Shown: piece after piece, positions 1 through 7,200 of the stretch
How positions within the stretch are numbered: the stretch's first letter is position 1
How the letters are laid out: every line of letters begins with the position of its first letter
Position numbers and translations under genes: made by a program
Notes under the pieces: model-generated
What the model saw: the letters and a program-made list of their open reading frames with translations, nothing else
Told to the model about the DNA's origin: nothing
Databases searched by the model: none
Source: Alphaproteobacteria bacterium
Lineage (GTDB): Bacteria > Pseudomonadota > Alphaproteobacteria > BNTO01
Direction: 5' to 3'
NCBI GenBank assembly: GCA_025996655.1
Contig: BNTO01000010.1
Span: forward strand, 1 to 11,269
Length of the DNA stretch: 11,269 bases

Positions 1-98
1 GCCCTGCTTATTTTAAAAAGTTTTGCCGTTTGCTCCATGGATTTACTTTTCGCGTAATGTTCCAATACCCTCTTTCTAAAATCTGTACTGTAAGCCAA
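1..98 (-). CDS. IS630-family transposase, N-terminal fragment (runs off window)
   Basis: Reading the minus strand from a TTG at 98-96 gives 32 codons to the window edge. They begin (M)AYSTDFRKRVLEHYAKSK and continue through MEQTAKLFKISR. This is the characteristic start of IS630-family transposases: the AYS.DFRKRVL opening followed by a helix-turn-helix that binds the terminal inverted repeat. The catalytic DDE domain would lie outside the window, so whether the gene is intact cannot be judged. TTG is chosen as start because the family normally begins directly before the Ala-Tyr-Ser; an in-frame GTG 24 bases further upstream (122-120) is possible. No good ribosome binding site is visible. The terminal inverted repeat should lie between about 99 and 150 but could not be defined without the other end. 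The gene is divergent from ftsE. Family assignment is from recalled motif similarity. Confidence 0.72.
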   Translation of the reverse strand, partial: MAYSTDFRKRVLEHYAKSKSMEQTAKLFKISR

Positions 99-142
99 AT
101 TAAAACCGTTAACAAAAATCACTAATAAGGTTTACATTTTTT

Positions 143-173
143 TTGCAAATTTTTCAAGCCGCTTAGCTATACA
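143..173 (+). promoter_or_regulatory. Weak candidate promoter upstream of ftsE
   Basis: A TTGCAA hexamer at 143-148 and a TATACA hexamer at 168-173 are separated by 19 bases, slightly long for sigma-70. Each matches the consensus at four of six positions. It is the best placed candidate for the ftsE-ftsX-tamA operon in the 162 bases between the transposase start and ftsE. It could equally be chance in AT-rich DNA or part of an IS end. Confidence 0.22.
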
Positions 174-248
174 TACGCGCCCAGCACATTGACTTTTCCT
201 TCCCTTCTTTGTACCGTTGCCGTAAGGAAGGCTGCGCAGAAAAAAGGT

Positions 249-255
249 AAGGAGG
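249..255 (+). promoter_or_regulatory. Strong Shine-Dalgarno that fixes the ftsE start
   Basis: AAGGAGG, a perfect anti-16S match, lies five bases before the GTG at 261. It decides that ftsE begins at this GTG and not at the in-frame TTG at 189, which has no such site and would add 24 residues lacking family similarity. Confidence 0.8.
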
Positions 256-260
256 CCGGC

Positions 261-974
261 GTGCTCGCTTCTAAGCCGCAAAAGGAAATTATCAGCCTCG
301 AGCGGGTTCAGCTTCATTACCAGGAAGGAAAGACTGTTTTTTCCGACGTATCCTATAATATTTACTCGGGAGATTTTTATTTTCTTGTAGGAAAAAGTGG
401 CGCGGGCAAAACGTCGCTGCTCAAAATTCTTTACCGTGCACTTCGACCAACGTCAGGGCGGGTCTGCGTTTTTGGCTATCCCCTCGACTCGCTGAGCCGT
501 TCGGACTTTCCCGTTTTTCGCCAACACATCGGCCTTATTTTTCAAGATTGCCGCCTCATCCCCACGCTTTCCATTGTCGATAATGTAGCGCTTTCCATTC
601 ATATCAGTGGAAGCAAATACACCCGCTCTTGCGCCTACGCCAAGGAATTGTTGGACTGGGTTGGGCTCGCGGATTTTTTGGATTATTTTCCCGATTCTTT
701 GTCGGATGGGCAAAAGCAACGCGTCGCCGTCGCTCGCGCCGTTGTCAAAAGGCCAGCGCTTTTGCTGGCTGACGAGCCCACGGGCAACTTGGACAACGAA
801 AACGCTTTTCGCCTCATGGCCCTTTTCGAGGAACTCCACCGCATGGGAACCACAGTCGTTTTGGCAACGCATAACAACGAACTCGTCCAAGGGTTTCCGT
901 ATCCCCGCCTCATTTTGCAAGACGGAACTCTTTTTAGCGGCATCCCGGACGAACTCAACAAGAAAAAGGCCTAA
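261..974 (+). CDS. ftsE: Cell division ATP-binding protein FtsE
   Basis: ATPase subunit of the FtsEX complex, which sits at the divisome on the inner membrane and couples ATP hydrolysis to activation of septal peptidoglycan hydrolases. The 237-residue protein is close to the usual length (about 220-230). It shows the full ABC set: Walker A GKSGAGKT at residues 44-51, Q-loop glutamine in LIFQD (Q95), signature LSDGQKQR at 147-154, Walker B LLLADEPTGNLD at 167-178 with catalytic E172, and switch histidine in ATHN (H204). The signature is unusual: FtsE normally has LSGGEQQR, and here the first glycine is aspartate. Assignment to FtsE and not a LolD/MacB-type ATPase rests on the FtsX-like partner, whose ATG follows the stop after two bases, implying coupled translation. 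The GTG start is set by the AAGGAGG five bases upstream. Confidence 0.9.
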   Translation: MLASKPQKEIISLERVQLHYQEGKTVFSDVSYNIYSGDFYFLVGKSGAGKTSLLKILYRALRPTSGRVCVFGYPLDSLSRSDFPVFRQHIGLIFQDCRLIPTLSIVDNVALSIHISGSKYTRSCAYAKELLDWVGLADFLDYFPDSLSDGQKQRVAVARAVVKRPALLLADEPTGNLDNENAFRLMALFEELHRMGTTVVLATHNNELVQGFPYPRLILQDGTLFSGIPDELNKKKA

Positions 975-976
975 GA

Positions 977-1885
977 ATGCGAAGTTTTTCTTTTTTGCGT
1001 GGAACCTTTCCTGTTACGTCTCGTCAAAATCGGCGCAGTTTGTCGGTTGTTTTTAGCGTTCTCGTTTTTCTGTTGGCCTTTATGGCCGCCTGCACGTTCC
1101 TTTTCAGCCAGGGCTTTCAAAAGTGGGGCCACAGCGGGGTATGCAAAATGACGGTAGAAATTCCCAGGAATTTGCAAAATCCCAATCCTCAATTTCAAAA
1201 TCAAAAAGTGCAACGTGCGATGGAAGAATTAAAAAAAATGGGCGCTCTCGGTATTGAGCCCGTCCCCGCGGAACGCCTGCGCTCTATTTTAAAAATGTGG
1301 ACGGGTGACGCCGCCGAAGGCACCAACGCGTCTTTTCCCTTCCCCACGCTTTTGGATATTAATTTTGATCCGCAAAAAGTGCCTACCCTTGAGCAAATCC
1401 GCAGCCAGCTTCGCAGCATTTCGCCGGACATAAGTATCGAAAATCATAGTGTTTGGGGGCAAAAGCTTTTGTTTTTTGGGAAAAGCCTCAAGGCAGTTAC
1501 CTTCATTTTAGGCGGCGTGATTCTTTTTTGTGCCGCGCTGATTGTTATTCTTGTTACGAAATCGGCCCTGCAGGCGTACTACACGTCCCTCGATATCTTG
1601 CGACTTCTCGGCGCCCAAAATTCTTACATTGCGCGGATTTTTCAATATCAAATTTTTCGTGCGTCTTTTTGGGGCGGGGTTTACGGGGTTCTCATTGCCG
1701 GCCCTACCGTCTACGTTTTTATGCTCATCCTAAAATATTTGGGCCTGGAAGGTTTGGCCTGGAACGCGCTTCTTGGACAAGTTTTGGGCGTTATGGCCTG
1801 TGTCCCACTTTTTGTGCTGCTTATGAGTTTTCTGGTCTCTCGCCTTACGGTCTTTTTTCATTTGCGCGCGCTCAATTGGGCCTAG
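977..1885 (+). CDS. ftsX: Cell division protein FtsX (FtsEX membrane subunit)
   Basis: Integral membrane partner of FtsE; in other bacteria its large periplasmic loop recruits or activates peptidoglycan hydrolase regulators. The 302-residue protein has the FtsX topology. A short basic cytoplasmic N-terminus is followed by TM1 at about 22-43, a periplasmic domain of about 125 residues, then TM2 (about 173-196), TM3 (about 229-251) and TM4 (about 266-290). The segment after TM2 (SALQAYYTSLDILRLLGAQN) is the conserved cytoplasmic loop of the FtsX permease family, equivalent to the R.EI..L..LGA pattern, and probably contacts FtsE. The length is at the short end of the family (E. coli about 350), mainly because the N-terminal tail is short. 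The start lies two bases after the ftsE stop, with an A/G-rich ribosome site (AAAAAGG) inside the end of ftsE. It should be co-expressed with ftsE. Confidence 0.88.
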   Translation: MRSFSFLRGTFPVTSRQNRRSLSVVFSVLVFLLAFMAACTFLFSQGFQKWGHSGVCKMTVEIPRNLQNPNPQFQNQKVQRAMEELKKMGALGIEPVPAERLRSILKMWTGDAAEGTNASFPFPTLLDINFDPQKVPTLEQIRSQLRSISPDISIENHSVWGQKLLFFGKSLKAVTFILGGVILFCAALIVILVTKSALQAYYTSLDILRLLGAQNSYIARIFQYQIFRASFWGGVYGVLIAGPTVYVFMLILKYLGLEGLAWNALLGQVLGVMACVPLFVLLMSFLVSRLTVFFHLRALNWA

Positions 1886-1923
1886 AGGGAGATGGAAACT
1901 TTGTCTTGAATTGTCTATTGTAA

Positions 1924-1934
1924 AAGGAGAGGGG
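1924..1934 (+). promoter_or_regulatory. Purine-rich ribosome site upstream of tamA, unusually far from start
   Basis: AGGAGAGGGG is the only Shine-Dalgarno-like stretch before tamA, yet its end lies about 16-17 bases from the TTG chosen as start. Upstream in-frame codons after the TAA at 1921 include no ATG, GTG or TTG; only an ATT at 1945 could move the start closer. Either TTG is used at poor spacing or the real start is a rarer codon. Confidence 0.4.
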
Positions 1935-1950
1935 CGTTTTTTGTATTCCC

Positions 1951-4113
1951 TTGAGAAAAATTTTTCGCGGCGTTCTTCTTTTTCTTTTTGTTTCGTGGGG
2001 GGCCAAGGACCTAGAAGCAAAGGCGCTTCAAAAATCTCCCCAAGAATCTTGGCAGGGATCCGCTGAAGAAAAGCCTCCCTCTAAAAAACGGAGGCATCCC
2101 CTTTTTGAAAACACGTCAACCGTTACGTCCACCCCCTACGAAGTGGTGTTTGAGGGCGATATCCTACCGCCTTTTTTGAAAGATCTTGCTTCGCGCTTGG
2201 ACCTTATGCGTAAAAAAAATCAAGGTGTAGCGTCTTTGGAGCAGGCGCAGGAACACACGCAGAAAAATCAACTTAAAATTAAAGAAGAGTGCGCCAAGGC
2301 GGGCTATTTTGACGCCGACATTGTCTGTTTGGTGCGCTCGGCACCCAAGCTTACGCTTGTTTTCCAAATTCATTTGGGGGCCCCTTATACCCTCAAAAAC
2401 ATTAAGCTCGAGGGGCAAAATGCAGAAGCGTATGAGCCCTTTCTTACTCCCTATTTGCGCAAAGGGGATGTTTTTGATTCTTCCAAGATTTTTCTTGTCA
2501 AGGCGTTTCTGGCCAAAAAAATGAAACAAAAGGGCTTTTTTTTCGCCCAATTTTCAGCGCCTATTTTAGACATTGATCGGATCACGAAGACTGTTGATGT
2601 CACGTATCCGTTTGTATCGGGCGGCCTTGTTTCTGTCGAAAGCATAAGCGTCGAAGGTCTAAAGGATGTTCCGAAAAAATTTGTTGTCAATCGCCTTGCG
2701 TTCTCCGAAGGGAAAATGTTAACGCGCAACAAAATAAATCACTCTCAGCTGGATTTGCTTGAGACGGGCCTCTTCGCGGAAGTCAAGATTTCCGCAACGC
2801 CCAGTGAAGAAATGAGCGGAAAAGGCGAAAAAAAAGAAGCCAACGCCGCAGCGCTCCCAGTCCTCGCATCCCAAGCCGCCCCTTCCGAAAAAACACCGGC
2901 TCACGTCAATGTGGCTATCGTGGAGGCGCCGCCGCGCATGATCGGCCTTGGAGCGTATTGGGCCGGGACCGAAGGATTTTTGGTTTCAGGTACGTGGACG
3001 CACAAGAATTTTCTAAAAAAGGCTTGCAATGTCGGCGGACTTGTACGCGCAGGCTTGAAAGAGCTTTCCGCCACAGGGTTTTTAGATATTCCGGACGTTT
3101 TTAGGCGCAATCAAAAAGTCCACCTTGAAACGTCCTTGAAACATTTAAACACAAAGGCTTATGAGGGAAACAAAATTTCGGCCCAGGCTGGCGTTTTGCA
3201 AAACGGCTATATAAAGGACCAAAAAGTTTCTTTTTCGTTTTTGCCAACCTGGGAACATAGCAAGCTGGATCGCAAGAAAACCCACACGCAAACCCTTTTT
3301 GGGATTGAAATGGAGGGCACGTTTCATAAGGCGAATCATCGTGTCTATCCGACATCCGGCATGATTATAACCCTAGAGATTTCCCCTTATTTTGGCGGTT
3401 TTCCTAAAATTGAAGAAATTGTTGAAAAAAAAACAGAAGCGCCCCAAGCGGCGGAAGGAGCGGTCGCCCCAGGACAAAACGCAGCCGCAACCCCTGTCGC
3501 CGCAACAGCTCCTTCTGCTGCCTCAACGGCCGTCGCAACGGTCTCTCCTTCCGCGCCTAGCTCCGCGACCACAGTTCCTTCAGACACCTCCAAAAAACAT
3601 ATGATGACACGTTTTATTGGAACCTTTCGCGGCTATATCCCTCTGAAAAAAAATATTGAAAACGCCGCCAATTCCACGGTTCTCTCCTTTTTCGCCTCCG
3701 CGGGGATAACGGCCGTGGGAGATGCCGACTTTATTCCGCTCGACAAGCGCTTTTATGGCGGCGGACGTAATTCCATTCGCTCCTACGGCTACCAACTGTG
3801 CGGCGATCTTGACGAAGACGGCACCCCGGTGGGCGGAGCGTCCTTTGTCGAAGCGTGTTTCGAACCGCGCCTTCGCATTTCAAAAGATGTGGGGCTTGTC
3901 GCTTTTTTGGAAATGAGTTCGGTTTCGCGCAAGAAAACGCCCAATTTTTCAGGGAAAGTTTTGTGGGGCGGCGGCCTTGGCATCCGCTACTTCACGCGTT
4001 TTGGCCCCATTCGCTTTGATGTGGGGATCCCTTTTCAGCGTAGAGAGGACAAAGACGGCAAAAAAGTCGACCGCCTCTTTCAATTTTATATTAGCGTGGG
4101 CCAGTCGTTTTAG
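1951..4113 (+). CDS. tamA: TamA-like Omp85 outer membrane assembly protein
   Basis: Predicted outer-membrane beta-barrel protein of the Omp85/BamA superfamily, TamA branch; with inner-membrane TamB such proteins help insert a subset of outer-membrane proteins. The 720 residues show a signal peptide (RKIFRGVLLFLFVSWGA), three POTRA-like domains (about 61-140, 145-225, 226-330) and a barrel from about 335. The third POTRA ends with the TamA-typical TGLFAEVKI and VNVAIVEAPPRMIGLG. The L6 loop motif is FYGGGRNSIRSYGYQ (601-615) with the conserved arginine R610. The C-terminus is GLGIRYFTRFGPIRFDVGIP, ending in aromatic F720, a proper barrel end signal. The protein is longer than E. coli TamA (577) mainly because of two low-complexity insertions: residues 288-318 (Lys/Ala-rich) and 491-548 (Ala/Pro/Ser/Thr-rich, inside the barrel). 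It lies 65 bases after ftsX on the same strand, probably in one operon. tamB is not next to it. BamA is less likely because there are three POTRAs, not five. The start codon is uncertain (TTG with distant ribosome site). Confidence 0.87.
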   Translation: MRKIFRGVLLFLFVSWGAKDLEAKALQKSPQESWQGSAEEKPPSKKRRHPLFENTSTVTSTPYEVVFEGDILPPFLKDLASRLDLMRKKNQGVASLEQAQEHTQKNQLKIKEECAKAGYFDADIVCLVRSAPKLTLVFQIHLGAPYTLKNIKLEGQNAEAYEPFLTPYLRKGDVFDSSKIFLVKAFLAKKMKQKGFFFAQFSAPILDIDRITKTVDVTYPFVSGGLVSVESISVEGLKDVPKKFVVNRLAFSEGKMLTRNKINHSQLDLLETGLFAEVKISATPSEEMSGKGEKKEANAAALPVLASQAAPSEKTPAHVNVAIVEAPPRMIGLGAYWAGTEGFLVSGTWTHKNFLKKACNVGGLVRAGLKELSATGFLDIPDVFRRNQKVHLETSLKHLNTKAYEGNKISAQAGVLQNGYIKDQKVSFSFLPTWEHSKLDRKKTHTQTLFGIEMEGTFHKANHRVYPTSGMIITLEISPYFGGFPKIEEIVEKKTEAPQAAEGAVAPGQNAAATPVAATAPSAASTAVATVSPSAPSSATTVPSDTSKKHMMTRFIGTFRGYIPLKKNIENAANSTVLSFFASAGITAVGDADFIPLDKRFYGGGRNSIRSYGYQLCGDLDEDGTPVGGASFVEACFEPRLRISKDVGLVAFLEMSSVSRKKTPNFSGKVLWGGGLGIRYFTRFGPIRFDVGIPFQRREDKDGKKVDRLFQFYISVGQSF

Positions 4114-4136
4114 GGAGAGAACCTTCGTTTTAGGGA
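4105..4136 (+). repeat. 12-bp direct repeat spanning the tamA stop codon
   Basis: TCGTTTTAGGGA occurs at 4105-4116 and again at 4125-4136, a 20-base period. The first copy encodes the last Ser-Phe and stop of tamA; the second lies just downstream. It looks like a small local duplication. Confidence 0.7.
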
Positions 4137-4173
4137 CGTTCAAAAAATTATCGCCCAAAGATTCATAATTTTG

Positions 4174-4203
4174 TTGCAAAATGCATAAAGACAATGCCAT
4201 AGT
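4174..4203 (+). promoter_or_regulatory. Candidate promoter for the ankyrin-repeat gene
   Basis: TTGCAA (4174-4179) and CATAGT (4198-4203) are 18 bases apart, with an extended TGC directly before the second hexamer. A second extended -10, TGC-TATAGC (hexamer at 4209-4214), overlaps just downstream. The -35 overlaps a small inverted repeat ATTTTG-TTG-CAAAAT (4168-4182). A separate promoter fits the change of gene type after tamA, but each hexamer is only a partial match. Confidence 0.35.
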
Positions 4204-4232
4204 CATGCTATAGCTCGAAAAGATATACGAAT

Positions 4233-7200
4233 ATGAAATTATCCCACTTCCTCCTTTTTACTGTTTTTCTGTGCGTTCTTGGCGACGAGCCAAACGCGTT
4301 AACGAAACCTACGGGTCTCGAGCTCATTCAAGAACCTGAAAAATATATTACGCCCAGCGACAAAAAGTTCGCGGAGGACTTGCTGCACTCCGCGAAGTCT
4401 GTAGAAGAAGGTGAAGAGGTCTATGCGGAAGGCTTACTTGCGCGACGAAGGGCCGAAAAGGCCCGCGAAAAAGACAGCACCGGAAGTATACCAAAAGCCA
4501 TTTCCGCGGCTCTCGTTCCTGTTCCTGCGATACTTTTCTATACATTTTACTTCCTAATGCAAAAAACTTCAACTGCTCATTTGCCAGCCCTGAAAAGGGG
4601 GATACTTGGTCAATTCATCCGAGATCTTTTGCGTGGAAAATACGGCTTAGAAAAAATAGAGGGAGCCCCTAAACACGTAGTAGCGAAATGGGAAAAGGAT
4701 GAATGCCGAGCGATAGAACGCTCACAGTTGTTAATCAACCAATCACAGGGTTCAAATTCCTTAACGTCCCATTCTCCCGATTCATCAACGTCTTCTTCCA
4801 GTTCGTCGTCTTCATCGTCTTCTTCTAGTCCGTCGTCTTTCTCGTGTACTTCTAGTTCTTCATCCAGTCCAACTTTTTCTTCATTCGGTCCATCTTTCTC
4901 TTCATCCAGTCCATCTTCCTCTTCTTCAAGTTCATCTTTCTCTTCATCCAGTCCATCTTTCTCTTCTTCTTCCAGTTCGACTTCTTCCAGTCCGTCGTCT
5001 TCCTCGTCTACTTCTAGTTCTTCATCAAATCCATCTTTCTCTTCCTCCAGTTCATCTTTCTCTTCTTCTTCCAGTTCGTCTTCTTCATCTGCTGCGTCCG
5101 GAACACCCTTCACAGAGTCGCGGCAATACCTTCATCCCGACTTTTATGATCACAACGTTTCGAGGGAGGAGAGGGGAAAGCAAATAAAAAAACTCGAGGA
5201 TTTCGAAGTTATTATTAAAGCTTTACGGCACCCCGTATTGAGGAATGTCTTAACCCCTGGCACCTCGTTACAGGACTACCGGTTTATGCCTAATTATTGG
5301 ATCGAAGAAAAGGCAGAGATGGTCCGTAAGTATATTCCTGCTACAACCGAGTTGGGAAATGTCCGAACTTTTTTAAAGAACTTCGATCTGGATATTTGGG
5401 AAGATTTCTACAGGGAGGAATACAAAAAAATAACGCCAGAGGAAAAAGTTGAACTAGTGCTTCAATTGGAGGAAACTTTTGGAATATGGGAGGCAGTGGG
5501 CGAGCTGACAATAGATGACAACGGGGAAGATTTGGTCGCGGAGTACCTCAAAGCCAAGTTGCGGGAGGGTTGCGACCTATCTTTCAAACGGAGTGACGAA
5601 AGCCTCGTTTCACATCTTTTTAAACAAGGGAACAAAAAAGCAATAGCTCTTCTCTTGAACAATCGAAGCAAATGTGACTGTGGGACCCTCCTAGATTGCC
5701 GTAGCGAGGATGTTGACGCTTTTTGGGAAAAGTACAGGTTCGCAGGATTCGCAGACCTCGTTTGGGAAGTAAAGGACCCAATTATTAAAACCGAACTTGC
5801 TTGTTTCGCGTTGTCCAAGGGACCTGAGTCACACAGTATCGAGCCGTACTTTGACTTATTTAAGGAACACGCCAACTCTTTCCAGCCTCAATACATTTTT
5901 GAAATGCTCCGAATGTTTGCTGAAATCGCCGAGGATGACGACGCTTCCGCAATAGAAAAAAGAGCAGCAAAAGACGCCCTAAAGTTTTTTCTGGAGGAAA
6001 GACGTGTTAACACGCCTGTCCCCGTCTTGGTGGAAGAAGTGTGGGTCGACTCGCCACTTGTTGTTGCCGCGGCTCGACACGGCAGCACCGGGCTCTTAAA
6101 TTTCCTTGTAGCCTTAAAAGCAAAACTTGAACTAAAAGATGATGAGGGGAAAACAGCTTTGGACTGGGCTCTTAAAAACAGCGATCAAGAAAGCATTGAC
6201 CTCCTTATAAGCGCAGGCGCACACGCCGAGAATTTGCATCCTAATTCAATTTTGGTTTACGCAAGCCGTTTAGCCTGCAATGCAGATGTGAAAGCTGAGA
6301 CGAAATTAGAAAAACTCAGAGAACTCTTTGAAAAATTGGAAGGGGGAGTAAATAATCCTCTTCTTACTCAGTGTTTAGACGACGAAATGAAGAATCTTTT
6401 TCCCGTCATCGCGGCGGTACGGTGGCACAACGGGGCCTTTCTAGAAAATTTGCTTGTCTTAAAAGCAAATTTTAACCAGAAAGACGAGGCGGGGCTAGAC
6501 GCTTTAGACTGGGCTCTTGTCGAGAACCAGACAGAAAGCGTGAGCCTACTCATAAACGAAGGGGCTTCGACGGAAAATCTGAATGCTAAATCAATTTTGG
6601 GTTGGATAGCTTATCTAACGCGCAAAGTAGCTCTAGAAAAGGGGAACATAAGGCAGGCCATAACAGCTTTTTTGAGTCAGTATGGAGGAATTAACGCAAA
6701 GTTTCCGTACAACGGAAGGGATGTATCCCCTCTGACTTATGCCTTAATAAGAGGCGACTCCGCCTTATCAAAGTGGTTCGTAGAAGCTGGCGCTAAACTG
6801 GAATATGGTTGGGAAGGGGACGTGTACTATGACCGAGCCGCGCCGTGCTTTGATTTTATAAGCATTTCGCATCGGGATTTTATAGAATCCGCGCCCATAA
6901 ATTTTGAAGAACTTCTTAGGTGTTCCTTACGAAGTGATTTGCCCCACTTAGTGGCTCTTTGTTTGAAGAAGACAAAAGTAAATCCTTTCGAAGGGGATTT
7001 TGGCTGTTTCATGGAGTTAGAGCTGGATTGGCTTAATTTGGCTAAAGCTTTTATCGAAGAGACGTTAACCTCTCCGGGATCTGACATAGAAAAAGTTTTT
7101 GCGGATTTTATAGGTCAAGGGGCGGAGCAATGGATAGGTAGGAGAGGTGAATTTTGCTGTTCATGTACGAGATACCTTCGAGATTTTTTCGAGGCAAGGA

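Noticed and set aside
189..260. In-frame TTG extension of ftsE adding 24 residues
   Set aside because: The AAGGAGG at 249-255 lies inside it and is perfectly spaced for the GTG at 261; the added residues have no FtsE similarity.
453..920. Minus-strand 155-codon frame opposite ftsE
   Set aside because: Shadow of a clear ftsE coding frame with all ABC motifs; no family resemblance of its own.
4782..5090. CRISPR-like or tandem non-coding array
   Set aside because: The repeats are degenerate serine codons in frame with the flanking protein, without uniform repeats and spacers.
4610..5113. Minus-strand 167-codon frame rich in Asp and Glu
   Set aside because: It is the mirror of the serine-codon tract (TCN read backwards gives GAN-type codons); no ribosome site or independent similarity.
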